Positions 48,419 to 56,936 of a DNA stretch of 64,000 nucleotides are shown here, piece after piece. The notes beneath the pieces are model-generated. The model saw nothing but the letters and a program-made list of their open reading frames with translations. It was not told the DNA's origin and did no database searches. The stretch comes from Nitratireductor sp. ZSWI3 (GTDB taxonomy: Bacteria; Pseudomonadota; Alphaproteobacteria; Rhizobiales; Rhizobiaceae): the NCBI RefSeq assembly GCF_024655565.1, contig NZ_JANKOF010000003.1:54495-118494 (forward strand). The letters are read 5' to 3'. A program made the translations under genes and the position numbers. Position 1 is the stretch's first letter. Every line of letters begins with the position of its first letter.

Positions 48419-49321
48419 TCAAGTCGTGGGATAATTTTCCTTCAGCCAGCGCGCCAGATAGTCGACGAAGACCCGGACCTTGGCCGGCAGGTAGCGCCGG
48501 TGCGGATAGACGGCATAGATGCCGGCACCCTCCGGGTTGTTTTTCTCCAGAATGGGGACGAGCCGGCCGGCCGAAATCTCCGGATCGGCGATGAAGTCCG
48601 GCAGGATCGCGAAGCCAAGACCGGACAGGGCAGCGGCGCGCGCGGTCAGCGGGCTGTTGACCTCGATGCGCCCTGTAACCGGCACGTTTACGGTTTCGCC
48701 GTCCCCGTCCAGGAAGGGCCAGTTCTGGCGATAGCGGCCGTTGGTGTCGACGATGCAGGGCAGGTGGGTCAGATCGTGCGGGCTGGACGGCTCGCCGTGG
48801 ATCGCGAGCAGCTCGGGCGAGGCGCACAAGACAACGCGGAAGGGCGCAAGGCGTCTGGCGATCAAAGACGAATCGCTGAGCTTCGTGATGCGGATCGCAA
48901 GATCGAAGCCCTCCTCCACGAGATCGACGAAGCGGTCATCGAGATTGATGTCGAGGGTGATGTCGGGATTGGACTTGGCAAAATCGATCAGGGACTGGCC
49001 GATCGGCGCGTCGGCATAGGTGCGCGGGGCGGACAGCTTGATGCGGCCCCGGACATCGCCCGAAGACTGGCGGACGACATCCGTCAGATCGTCCATGTCA
49101 CGCAGAAGCTCGATGGCGCGGCCGAAATAGGTGTGGCCGGCTTCGGTCAGGGAGAGCTGTCTCGTGGTGCGGTTCAGAAGGAGAGCCCCCAGCTCGTCTT
49201 CCAGCTCGCGCACATATTTCGACAGCAGCGCCTTTGACTTGCCGACCTTGCGGGCGGCGGCGGAAAAGCCTTCCGCTTCCACCACGTCGACGAACGCACG
49301 CATACGGCTGAGAGTATCCAA
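48419..49321 (-). CDS. LysR family transcriptional regulator
   Basis: 300 residues: N-terminal winged helix (about 1-60, MRAFVDVVEAEGFSAAARKVGKSKALLSKYVRELEDELG) and an effector domain with FVDLVEEGFDLAIRI, the CrgA/DsdC-like group. It likely represses or activates a neighbouring gene. The amidase gene ends 12 bases upstream on the same strand, and the DUF1007/NicO pair starts 71 bases downstream, so its target is ambiguous. Such regulators often control a divergent gene, but none is divergent here. Confidence 0.93.
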   Translation of the reverse strand: MDTLSRMRAFVDVVEAEGFSAAARKVGKSKALLSKYVRELEDELGALLLNRTTRQLSLTEAGHTYFGRAIELLRDMDDLTDVVRQSSGDVRGRIKLSAPRTYADAPIGQSLIDFAKSNPDITLDINLDDRFVDLVEEGFDLAIRITKLSDSSLIARRLAPFRVVLCASPELLAIHGEPSSPHDLTHLPCIVDTNGRYRQNWPFLDGDGETVNVPVTGRIEVNSPLTARAAALSGLGFAILPDFIADPEISAGRLVPILEKNNPEGAGIYAVYPHRRYLPAKVRVFVDYLARWLKENYPTT

Positions 49322-49333
49322 ACTGCGCTTCCT

Positions 49334-50521
49334 TCAGGTGCCGGACAGGATTTCAGCGGCGAGCCCGATGAGCTGCCGGTCGCTGCCGGCCGGGCCCAGC
49401 AGCGAGATGCCGAACGGGGCGTCGTGCACCCGCCCGAGGGGAATGGTGATTTGCGGCCAGCCGAGCAGGCCGGCGAAAGAGGTGAGGGTCAACGCCATGT
49501 TGCGGTAGCTGTCCAACTCGGGCTGGGTGGCGCTCTTCAGCGGCGCCGCGGTGGGTTGCGTCGGAAGGATCAGCACCATGTCGTCGTCGAACAGGGAGGA
49601 AAAATCGTCCTGGAAATCCTGGCGCCGGCTCCGTGCGGCCTGCACGGTCTCCTCGCTGATCCCGCGCGCGTAGTCGAAGCGTTCCTTCACACCCGGCCCA
49701 AGGGCGGGCCGGTCGCTGGTGATGAACGGGCCGTGCACCTGCCAGGCCTCGAAGGCCTGGATCTTCTTGAAGCAGTCGAACAGTTCGTCAGGCGTCCCGG
49801 GCAGCGCAAGGAAGGTCGCCTGACGATCGAAATGCCGGATCACCGTGCCCAGCATGTTGGCATAGACGCTTCGTTCTTCATCGCCGTAGAGCAGCGCTTC
49901 CAGCTCGGCGATTCGCACCGGCCTGGTGAGGCGCCTGGCGTGCCCGTCTTCGCCGAGAAGCACTTCGGCGACCTTTTCATAGGTCGCGGCGCTGCGTGCG
50001 AACCAGCCGAACGTATCGAAGGAGGGAGCAAGCGGCATCGTGTGATCCAGCGGAATGCGCCCGTGGGTCGTGCGCAGGCCGAGAAGGCCGCAGAAGGAAG
50101 CCGGTGCGCGGATCGAGCCGTTGGTGTCCGAGCCGGCGGCGATGTCGACGAGGCCGCCGGCGACCGCGGCTGCCGAACCGGACGAGGAGCCGCCGGTCAC
50201 GCGCTGCGGAGCGGCGCTGTTGACCGGCGCGGGATAATGCGCGTTGATGCCGATCATCGAGAAGGTGAGCTCGTCGGTCTGGGTCTTGCCGACGAAGCGG
50301 GCGCCGGCATCGAGCAGCGCCTGGATGGCAGAGGCCGTGCCCGTTGCGCGGGAATGGATCTTTGCGCGATCCGGGTTTCCGCCACCGGTCGGATACCCCT
50401 CGACGTCGTAAATGTCCTTGACGCCCAGCGTTAGCCCGGCAAGGGGGCCCGAAGCGGCGTTGGGAACCGGGGCGTCCGTGTAGTCGAGGAATGCGTTCAA
50501 CGTGTCGCGCGTGCCTGTCAT
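49334..50521 (-). CDS. Amidase, amidase-signature family
   Basis: 395 residues. The Ser-cisSer-Lys triad is visible: Lys35 (GVKDIYDVEG), Ser112-114 (TGGSSSGSAAAV) and the nucleophile Ser136 (SDTNGSIRAPASFCG). It hydrolyses amides to acid and ammonia in the cytosol. It is shorter than GatA (about 480) and lacks its partners, so it is not the tRNA amidotransferase. AGAGGAACGG before the ATG at 50521 fixes the start. It is divergent from ornithine decarboxylase and lies 12 bases before the LysR gene. Confidence 0.92.
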   Translation of the reverse strand: MTGTRDTLNAFLDYTDAPVPNAASGPLAGLTLGVKDIYDVEGYPTGGGNPDRAKIHSRATGTASAIQALLDAGARFVGKTQTDELTFSMIGINAHYPAPVNSAAPQRVTGGSSSGSAAAVAGGLVDIAAGSDTNGSIRAPASFCGLLGLRTTHGRIPLDHTMPLAPSFDTFGWFARSAATYEKVAEVLLGEDGHARRLTRPVRIAELEALLYGDEERSVYANMLGTVIRHFDRQATFLALPGTPDELFDCFKKIQAFEAWQVHGPFITSDRPALGPGVKERFDYARGISEETVQAARSRRQDFQDDFSSLFDDDMVLILPTQPTAAPLKSATQPELDSYRNMALTLTSFAGLLGWPQITIPLGRVHDAPFGISLLGPAGSDRQLIGLAAEILSGT

Positions 50522-50595
50522 CCGCCGTTCCTCTGCTGTCTTGGGGCAAAAGTCGGCGTTCGGATCGCTTTTTTCAAGCGCGCGAGAAAAAATCA

Positions 50596-50624
50596 TTGAT
50601 TGTGACACGCAGGGCGACTATATC
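50596..50624 (+). promoter_or_regulatory. Sigma-70-type promoter of the ornithine decarboxylase gene
   Basis: TTGATT (50596-50601), a 17-base spacer and TATATC (50619-50624). Transcription would begin near 50631, leaving a 434-base untranslated leader before ornithine decarboxylase. Confidence 0.7.
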
Positions 50625-50630
50625 CGCGCT

Positions 50631-51064
50631 GCCCAAAGTCGCACGTGCCTGTGGGTGTCCGCCGGACCTCGAATATGGCGAGGAAACCGGTACGGTACCT
50701 GGACTTAACCACTCCAGTCGGTCTTACGGCCAACCGCTAGACCGAGGACATCTTGAAGCAACGACGGTGCGGGCCTTTCTGGTGTCTCCCGGTTGTCCAA
50801 AAACCGGGGTTACTGAAGAGGCACACCTTCATTGCCGGCAGTGCGGATGGGGTCTCCCATACCAAAGCTGAGGCAGACAAAGCGCGTATTCGCCGCAAGG
50901 CGGGAACGCAACGTCGCGCGTCCTGACACGCCTGGTTCCGGTGCCTCCACCTGCCGGTCCAACGCTGCGCATGACGCGTCCTTTGTCCACCGCGGTCGAT
51001 CGGTTTTCGATCGCAGAGTTGAGCTTCAGCATGCGGCGCAGAACGCCGCCGATGGAGAGACGTT
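50631..51064 (+). ncRNA. Long structured 5' leader of ornithine decarboxylase, probable speF RNA motif
   Basis: No protein-coding frame fits here. Predicted stems include CTGGA / TCCAG (50699-50717), CGGTCT / AGACCG (50719-50744), CCCGGTT / AACCGGG (50788-50808), CGATCG / CGATCG (50996-51012) and GCGGCG / CGCCGC ending just before the ribosome site GGAGAG. The segment TTGAAGCAACGACGG and the GTGTCTCCCGGTT loop resemble what I recall of the alphaproteobacterial speF element, a structured leader upstream of ornithine decarboxylase; I could not check this against a model. Control of translation by a polyamine or related signal is inference. Confidence 0.6.
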
Positions 51065-52198
51065 ATGGCCACACAGCGCATCCTCGATTTCCTCGCCACC
51101 CGACGTCCGGACGGCCCCTGCCTCGTCGTCGATCTCGATGTCGTTCGCGACAACTACCGTGCCTTCGAAAAGGCCCTGCCGGACTCCAAGATATACTATG
51201 CCGTGAAGGCCAACCCGGCGCCGGAGATCCTGCGCCTGCTGGCGCAGCTCGGCTCGTCCTTCGACACGGCTTCGGTTGCGGAGATCGAGATGGCGCTGAA
51301 TGCCGGCGCCACCGCGGACCGCATCTCCTATGGCAACACCATCAAGAAAGAGCGTGACATTGCCCGGGCCTTCGATCTCGGCATCCGGCTCTTTGCGGTG
51401 GACAGCGTGGAAGAGGTGGAGAAGATCGCCCGTGCCGCCCCCGGCTCGCGCGTGTTCTGCCGCGTCCTGACGGATGGTGCGGGCGCCGAATGGCCGCTGT
51501 CGCGCAAGTTCGGCTGCGTGCCTGCAATGGCCGTCGACGTTTTGCGCCGCGCCCGTGCGCTAGGCCTCGACGCCTATGGCGTTTCCTTCCATGTCGGCTC
51601 GCAGCAGACGGATCTGGATGCCTGGGACCGGGCGCTTGCCGACGCACGCCGTGTGTTCGCGACGCTCGCCGATGAAGGCATCGTGCTCAAGATGGTCAAT
51701 ATGGGCGGTGGCTTTCCGACGCGGTACCTGCGCGACGTCCCGGCGGCGCAGCAGTATGGCCAGGCGATTTTCTCCGCGCTGCGCAAGCATTTCGGCAACC
51801 GTATTCCCGAGACGATCATCGAGCCGGGCCGCGGCATGGTGGGCAATGCCGGCGTGATCAAGTCCGAAGTGGTGCTGATTTCGACCAAGGCGGACAACGA
51901 CAATGTGCGCTGGGTTTATCTCGACATCGGCAAGTTCGGCGGCCTCGCCGAGACGATGGACGAAGCGATCCGCTATCCGCTGGTCACACGCCACGACGGC
52001 AGCGAGACCGCGCCCTGCGTGCTGGCAGGCCCGACCTGCGATTCGGCCGACGTGATGTACGAGAAGACGCCCTATCCCCTGCCTCTGTCGCTGACCATCG
52101 GTGACGAGGTGCTGATCGAGGGGACCGGCGCCTACACCACCACCTATGCCTCGGTCGCCTTCAACGGGTTCGAACCGCTCCGATCCTACGTGATCTGA
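51065..52198 (+). CDS. Ornithine decarboxylase, alanine-racemase-fold (group IV) type
   Basis: 377 residues. PLP Lys48 in YAVKANP, the glycine-rich phosphate-binding FHVGSQ and MGGGFP, EPGRGMVG, and the active-site Cys325 in GPTCDSADV are all in place. It converts ornithine to putrescine; Lys decarboxylation is possible in close relatives. GGAGAG lies before the ATG. It feeds homospermidine synthase. A GNAT gene follows 80 bases downstream and may be in the same transcript. Confidence 0.95.
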   Translation: MATQRILDFLATRRPDGPCLVVDLDVVRDNYRAFEKALPDSKIYYAVKANPAPEILRLLAQLGSSFDTASVAEIEMALNAGATADRISYGNTIKKERDIARAFDLGIRLFAVDSVEEVEKIARAAPGSRVFCRVLTDGAGAEWPLSRKFGCVPAMAVDVLRRARALGLDAYGVSFHVGSQQTDLDAWDRALADARRVFATLADEGIVLKMVNMGGGFPTRYLRDVPAAQQYGQAIFSALRKHFGNRIPETIIEPGRGMVGNAGVIKSEVVLISTKADNDNVRWVYLDIGKFGGLAETMDEAIRYPLVTRHDGSETAPCVLAGPTCDSADVMYEKTPYPLPLSLTIGDEVLIEGTGAYTTTYASVAFNGFEPLRSYVI

Positions 52199-52278
52199 GC
52201 GGGGCGCCCCGCCGCCGAAGCCGTGCCGCGCGGGCTCGCCTGCGCGGGATCGCATCGCTGGTTTGAAGGATTGGCAAG

Positions 52279-52857
52279 ATGAGTGATGCCGTATTTTCCG
52301 GTCTTCCCGAGACCGCTTTTTCCATCGCACCCGAAACCGCCGGCGACGCTGTCGAGCGCGAAGCCCTGCTTGACCGGGTCATGGGGCACAAGCGCAGGCG
52401 CAAATCTTCGGAAAAGCTGCGGCGTGGACGCGTGCCCGCCGAAGGGCTCGCCTTTGTCGCGCGCGATGCCCACGGGCATCTGATCGGTACGGTGCGGCTG
52501 TGGAACGTATCCATCGGCGAGGGCGGCTTGTCGGCCCTCCTGCTCGGGCCGCTCGCGGTGGAAGCCTGTGCGGGCGGTCGCGGTGTCGGCTCCGCTCTGA
52601 TGCGTCATGCGATCGCGGAAGCCGCGCGGCTGGAGCACCGTGCCGTCCTGCTGGTGGGGGATGCGCCCTACTACGCGCGCTTCGGTTTCTCGGCGGCCAG
52701 GACTGGCAGGCTTTCGATGCCGGGTCCCTACGAGAAAGAGCGCTTCCTGGCGCTTGAGTTGGCGGAAAACGTCCTCGATGGCGCCGAAGGCTGCCTGGTC
52801 CCGACTGGAAGACGCGAAGGCGTCAGCCGCATCGTGCGTCGACGCTTCGCCGCCTGA
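52279..52857 (+). CDS. GNAT N-acetyltransferase downstream of ornithine decarboxylase
   Basis: 192 residues of the YhbS-like group. LLGPLAVEACAGGRGVGSALMRHAI holds the acetyl-CoA pyrophosphate loop, and YYARFGFSAA the C-terminal motif. The first 40 residues are an unusual extension rich in Arg and Lys (KRRRKSSEKLRRGR). Genes of this kind often follow ornithine decarboxylase in rhizobia, which suggests polyamine acetylation or toxicity relief, but this is inference. Confidence 0.87.
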   Translation: MSDAVFSGLPETAFSIAPETAGDAVEREALLDRVMGHKRRRKSSEKLRRGRVPAEGLAFVARDAHGHLIGTVRLWNVSIGEGGLSALLLGPLAVEACAGGRGVGSALMRHAIAEAARLEHRAVLLVGDAPYYARFGFSAARTGRLSMPGPYEKERFLALELAENVLDGAEGCLVPTGRREGVSRIVRRRFAA

Positions 52858-52942
52858 CTTTCAATTGTCGTCGGAACAGGGGGCAGGGGGCCTTTGAAGA
52901 CGCCCTGTCCCATACCGTGTAACTCTCTTCGTGCGCCGTGTG

Positions 52943-53218
52943 TCAGAGAATCTGGCTGAGCTGCATGGCGACCGACATGTCGCCGTCGACCCTGAGCTTG
53001 CCCTGCATGAAAGCGGCCGTGGGGGCGAGGTCGCCGGCCACCATTGCCTCCAGGTCGTCCTTCGACAGGCTGATCGTGCAGTCGGCCGGACCGTCGCTGG
53101 TCGAGACGTTGGCGCCGTCGATCACGATGACGCCGTCGGCTCCGCAGTCGAATTTCACGGAACTCGAAAAACCTGATCCAGCAACGCGCGCGCCGATCTT
53201 CTCCGCAAGAGCCTTCAT
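52943..53218 (-). CDS. SCP2 sterol-binding-domain protein
   Basis: 91 residues, all one SCP2-type lipid-binding fold: VKFDCGADGVIVIDGANVS, CTISLSKDDLEAMVAGDLAPTAAFMQGKLRVDGDMSVAMQLSQIL is the typical C-terminal half. It probably carries a fatty-acyl or sterol-like ligand. Small standalone SCP2 proteins of this length are common in alphaproteobacteria. AGGACC lies upstream of the ATG. No partner gene is evident. Confidence 0.9.
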   Translation of the reverse strand: MKALAEKIGARVAGSGFSSSVKFDCGADGVIVIDGANVSTSDGPADCTISLSKDDLEAMVAGDLAPTAAFMQGKLRVDGDMSVAMQLSQIL

Positions 53219-53238
53219 TTCTACTGGTCCTCTCCACT

Positions 53239-53268
53239 AGAGCGCCGTGCGCCCTCCCGGACGCACAA
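53239..53268. repeat. Degenerate copy of the AGCGCCGTGCG repeat
   Basis: AGAGCGCCGTGCG followed by CCCTCCCGG and ACGCACAAGG; GTGCG and CGCAC can pair. It resembles the left arm of the hairpin at 28061-28096. It starts some 20 bases upstream of the SCP2 gene start. Confidence 0.5.
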
Positions 53269-53294
53269 GGAACACTGAATTTTTTCGCATTTCC

Positions 53295-53338
53295 GCATTC
53301 ATACGGACGTCAGGTAATCTCGCCTGACTGCAAAATGC
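53295..53338. repeat. 44-bp palindromic intergenic repeat, copy 2
   Basis: Begins GCATTCATACGGACGTCAGG and ends CCTGACTGCAAAATGC. GTCAGG / CCTGAC form the inner stem and GCATT / AATGC the outer ends. It matches the element at 14375-14418 at 37 of 44 positions. It lies in the gap between the SCP2 gene and the end of the MarR gene. Confidence 0.75.
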
Positions 53339-53436
53339 CAAAGGTTTCACAGGGTGCCAGAGCGCGTGGCGCCCTGATCGTCGCACCTTGTGAACCCGAC
53401 GCACCTAGCCATGGAATGACGTTTACGTCAACGTCT

Positions 53437-53997
53437 TTAAGAGGATGCCGCTGCCTGCTTTTCAGGCTGATGCGCTTCGATATTGCTTTCGCTTCCCAGC
53501 AACGTGTCGAGCAGGTCGATGAGAAGCTCGCTATTCCTTTCGCCGCCGAGCCGCCGAACGATCCGGGCTTCGTGATGGCGCCAAAGCTGGGTCATCTTTT
53601 CCACGAAGCGCTCTCCTTTCTCGGTCAGGTGCAGGGAGTGGGAACGCCGGTCGATATCGCCCTTGCGCCGCTCGGCAAGTCCCCTGTTCTCGAGACAATC
53701 CATCAGCGCGACGAAGTTGGCGCGCTTGATGCTCAGTTGCTCGGCAATCTCCGTCTGCTTCTGCCCGGGCCTCGTGGCGATCAGAGCCAGGACGGCGAAC
53801 TCCGTCGGCCGCAGCTTCAGCGAAGCGAATGTCTCGTGAAAATCCTGGAAGACCAGGAGTTGCGCCCGGCGCAACTTGTGCCCGATCGCAGTGGACAGGA
53901 GCGGTAAACTCTTCTCCATGGCGCTCCTGGACAAAACCGTCATGCACTCCTCGTCGGAGTTCGTCGAAATGCTGAAATCGGCAGTGGAACGCGTCAT
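53437..53997 (-). CDS. MarR family transcriptional regulator
   Basis: 186 residues with a winged helix-turn-helix (about 80-140): LKLRPTEFAVLALIATRPGQKQTEIAEQLSIKRANFVALMDCLENRGLAERRKGDIDRRSHSLHLTEKGE. It likely represses its own gene and one involved in resistance or aromatic-acid metabolism. I set the start at ATG 53997, with GGAGAG seven bases before; the frame stays open upstream but without protein-like sequence. The long AT-rich gap to its right holds its promoter. Confidence 0.9.
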   Translation of the reverse strand: MTRSTADFSISTNSDEECMTVLSRSAMEKSLPLLSTAIGHKLRRAQLLVFQDFHETFASLKLRPTEFAVLALIATRPGQKQTEIAEQLSIKRANFVALMDCLENRGLAERRKGDIDRRSHSLHLTEKGERFVEKMTQLWRHHEARIVRRLGGERNSELLIDLLDTLLGSESNIEAHQPEKQAAASS

Positions 53998-54459
53998 AAT
54001 CAATCTAACTCTCCAAAAAATATTCTCAGCCCGCTCGGCCCGCCGCCGCCGGAGCGATCTTGCACCTTGCCGGGAAAACGGCAGGAGGCGGGAAAACTGT
54101 TTGCATACGTCTACTGTATAAGGCAACACCTTTGGATAGATAAACGTCGCATAATTGGACCGCAATAAGGCATTTCTTCAATTTTTCGCTTTGGAAAGGC
54201 AGAGATTTTAAGGATTTAACGTTATTTCGCATAGAAATTTGCATTTTAAACGTATTTTATTGTTCTGTTATGTTTCATTATATTCTCGGGTTGTTTACCT
54301 ATTCAGGGAGTCCCTTGCGAGGCTCGGCAAGCGTTCGAGTCCGTTTCAGAAGGCGTAGCCGAATGCGGTGGACCTGTCGGCTCGGTAATGGATATTGTCG
54401 CCATTTCCGGGCGGACGGGTACCGTTTGGGGCAGACCACTCGCAGGAGGCAATCGGGCA
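53998..54459. other. AT-rich gap between the MarR and SorC-type genes
   Basis: 462 bases between two divergent regulator genes. The middle (about 54110-54300) is markedly AT-rich. Short open frames occur but have no family resemblance. The GCAGGAGGC at 54442-54450 is the ribosome site of the SorC-type gene. I see no clear palindromic operator for either regulator. Confidence 0.6.
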
Positions 54460-55407
54460 ATGGCAGTGCGTGGAAACCGTTTGGACGAGGCGGCGCGTGC
54501 CGGATGGCTCTACTATGTTGCCGGCAACACGCAGGACCAGATCGCGGCCAAGCTCGGGGTTTCACGGCAATCGGCGCAAAGGCTCGTCTCCCTTGCCGTT
54601 TCGGAAGGGCTGGTGCGGGTGCGCATCGATCATCCCATCGCGGGCTGCATGGAACTCGCCCGCCAACTGAAGCAGCGATACGATTTGCGGTTTGCCGAGG
54701 TCGTGCCCAGCGATCCGGCTTCCACCTCCACGACGATCGGCGTCGCCGAGGCCACTGCGGCCGAGATCGAGCGACGGCTGCAATCGCCCGAACCGATGGT
54801 CATGGCGATCGGCACCGGCCGAACGCTGAAGGCGGCGATCGAACAGCTGCCGCCGATGGAATGTCCGCAGCATCGGATCGTCTCGCTGACGGGCAACATC
54901 GCCCCAGATGGATCGGCTGCCTATTACAATGTCATCTTCACCATGGCCGACACCGTCAAGGCGCGGAGCTTTCCGATGCCTTTGCCGGTCATCGTCTCCT
55001 CACCGGAAGAGCGGGCGCTGCTGCATGACCAGCCGATGATCCGTTCCACCCTGGTATTGGCGAAGGAGGCGGACGTGACCTTCGTCGGCATCGGCGATCT
55101 CGGGCCCGATGCGCCGATCTTCCAGGACGGGTTCATCTCGCGGGAAGAGCTCGACGCGCTGCAGAATGCGGGCGCGGTGGGCGAGATCGTCGGCTGGTCG
55201 TTCGACGCGAAGGGCGCGCTCATTGAGGGCATCACCAACGAACGGGTGGCCAGCGCCCCGCTGCCGTCCAGCAAGACGTCCCTGGTGATCGCGGCGGCCA
55301 TGGGGCCGCGCAAGCTCCCGAGCATTGCGGCGGCGATCAGGAGCCATATCGTCAACGGCCTGATCACCGACGAGCGCACCGCCGCCGCGCTGCTCAAGGC
55401 GACCTGA
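54460..55407 (+). CDS. SorC/DeoR-type sugar-binding transcriptional regulator
   Basis: 315 residues: N-terminal helix-turn-helix (about 24-46, TQDQIAAKLGVSRQSAQRLVSLA) and a SorC C-terminal sugar-binding domain with VMAIGTGRTLKAAIEQL, LTGNIAPDGSAAYYNV and GIGDLGPDAPIFQDG. It should sense a polyol or its phosphate and control the operon that begins 107 bases downstream. The ATG at 54460 has a GGAGG upstream; the frame extends to 54388 but without a good start. Confidence 0.92.
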   Translation: MAVRGNRLDEAARAGWLYYVAGNTQDQIAAKLGVSRQSAQRLVSLAVSEGLVRVRIDHPIAGCMELARQLKQRYDLRFAEVVPSDPASTSTTIGVAEATAAEIERRLQSPEPMVMAIGTGRTLKAAIEQLPPMECPQHRIVSLTGNIAPDGSAAYYNVIFTMADTVKARSFPMPLPVIVSSPEERALLHDQPMIRSTLVLAKEADVTFVGIGDLGPDAPIFQDGFISREELDALQNAGAVGEIVGWSFDAKGALIEGITNERVASAPLPSSKTSLVIAAAMGPRKLPSIAAAIRSHIVNGLITDERTAAALLKAT

Positions 55408-55471
55408 CCGCCCACCCTTCGGGAAATGACGTGCCGGTTCCCGCCGGGCTTGACTTTGCGTACAAATGGGT

Positions 55472-55499
55472 ATTTGCTCATTCATATGGCATTTGCTCA
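55472..55499 (+). promoter_or_regulatory. Direct repeat upstream of the polyol operon, candidate SorC operator
   Basis: Two copies of ATTTGCTCA start 19 bases apart (55472 and 55491), just upstream of the solute-binding protein gene (ATG 55515). A TTGACT hexamer lies at 55450. Binding by the adjacent SorC-type protein is inferred. Confidence 0.5.
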
Positions 55500-55514
55500 A
55501 TCTGGGAGGAGACC

Positions 55515-56834
55515 ATGAGAGTGAGGCTTTGCGCCGTGGCGACGTGTTCGGCCATGGCGATCGCGGCGTTCGGCACGACGGGGGCGACCGCGGAAACCCT
55601 GACCATCGCGACCGTGAACAATGGCGACATGATCCGCATGCAGAAGCTTGCGGGGGCCTTTACGGAGAAGAACCCGGACATCACGCTTGAATGGGTGACG
55701 CTGGAGGAGAACGTCCTGCGCCAGCGCGTTACGACGGACATCGCCACCAAGGGCGGTCAATACGACATCATGACCATCGGCACATATGAAGTGCCGATCT
55801 GGGCGGCGCAGGACTGGCTGGTGCCGCTGGATTTCGACGCCGACTACGACGTTGACGATCTCCTGCCGGCGATCCGGGCCGGCCTGTCGATCGACGGTGC
55901 TCTTTATGCGGCCCCGTTCTACGGCGAGAGCTCTTTCGTCATGTACCGGAAGGATCTGTTCGATGAGGCCGGCCTCGAAATGCCTGAGGCGCCGACATGG
56001 GACTTCATCGGCGAGGCGGCACGCAAGATCACCGACAAGGGCAACGAGATCTACGGCATCTGCCTGAGAGGCAAGGCCGGCTGGGGCGAGAACATGGCCT
56101 TCCTGACGGCGATGGCCAACTCTTTCGGCGCGCGCTGGTTCGACATGGATTGGAACCCCCAATTCGATCAGCCGCAGTGGAAGGAGGCACTTCAATTTTA
56201 CATCGACCTGATGAAGGATGCGGGACCGCCCGGAGCCTCCTCCAATGGTTTCAACGAGAACCTGGCCCTGTTCCAGACCGGCAAATGCGGCATGTGGATC
56301 GACGCCACCGTCGCCGCGTCCTTCGTCAGCAATCCGGACGAGAGCAAGGTCGCCGACAAGGTGGGCTTTGCGTTGGCTCCGGACAACGGGCTCGGCAAGC
56401 GCGGCAACTGGCTCTGGGCATGGTCTCTGGCCGTTCCCGCCGGCTCGCAGAAGACCGATGCGGCGAAGAAGTTCATCGCCTGGGCGACCAGCAAGGAATA
56501 CTCCGAGCTGGTAGCCGAGAAGGAAGGTTGGGCCAACGTGCCTCCCGGGACGCGGACTTCGCTTTATGCCAATCCGGCCTATCAGGAGGCGGCTCCCTTC
56601 GCCGACCTGACGCTCAAGTCGATCCAGGCCGCCGATCCGACCCATCCGACGGTCGACGACGTGCCTTATGTCGGCGTTCAGTTCGTGGCAATCCCTGAAT
56701 TTCAGGGCATCGGCACGGCGGTCGGCCAGCAGTTTTCGGCAGCCCTTGCGGGGCAGACGACGGTCGATCAGGCGCTCGCCGGTGCGCAGGCGCTTACCGC
56801 CCGCGAAATGCAGAAGGCCGGTTATCCGAAGTAG
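55515..56834 (+). CDS. smoE: Polyol ABC transporter solute-binding protein
   Basis: 439 residues: signal peptide (1-26, ending ATAE) and a type I extracellular binding fold (TIATVNNGDMIRMQKLAGAFTEKNPDITLEWVTLEENVLRQRV). It resembles SmoE-type sorbitol/mannitol binding proteins. GGGAGGAGACC before the ATG at 55515 is a strong ribosome site. It is the first gene of the operon; the permeases begin 102 bases later. Exact substrate (sorbitol, mannitol, ribitol or arabitol) is not decided by sequence. Confidence 0.92.
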   Translation: MRVRLCAVATCSAMAIAAFGTTGATAETLTIATVNNGDMIRMQKLAGAFTEKNPDITLEWVTLEENVLRQRVTTDIATKGGQYDIMTIGTYEVPIWAAQDWLVPLDFDADYDVDDLLPAIRAGLSIDGALYAAPFYGESSFVMYRKDLFDEAGLEMPEAPTWDFIGEAARKITDKGNEIYGICLRGKAGWGENMAFLTAMANSFGARWFDMDWNPQFDQPQWKEALQFYIDLMKDAGPPGASSNGFNENLALFQTGKCGMWIDATVAASFVSNPDESKVADKVGFALAPDNGLGKRGNWLWAWSLAVPAGSQKTDAAKKFIAWATSKEYSELVAEKEGWANVPPGTRTSLYANPAYQEAAPFADLTLKSIQAADPTHPTVDDVPYVGVQFVAIPEFQGIGTAVGQQFSAALAGQTTVDQALAGAQALTAREMQKAGYPK

Positions 56835-56936
56835 GAAACCGCCACGACCGGAACCGCGCCAGTCTCTCTCCCTCTTCGGTGGGGCGGTTCCGGTCCTTCC
56901 AAATAAAGCCACCCCCACGGTATCGGAGCAGAATCC

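Noticed and set aside
54026..54244. 72-codon minus-strand frame in the AT-rich gap upstream of the MarR gene
   Set aside because: No ribosome site and no family resemblance; it ends shortly before the MarR start and is probably promoter region.
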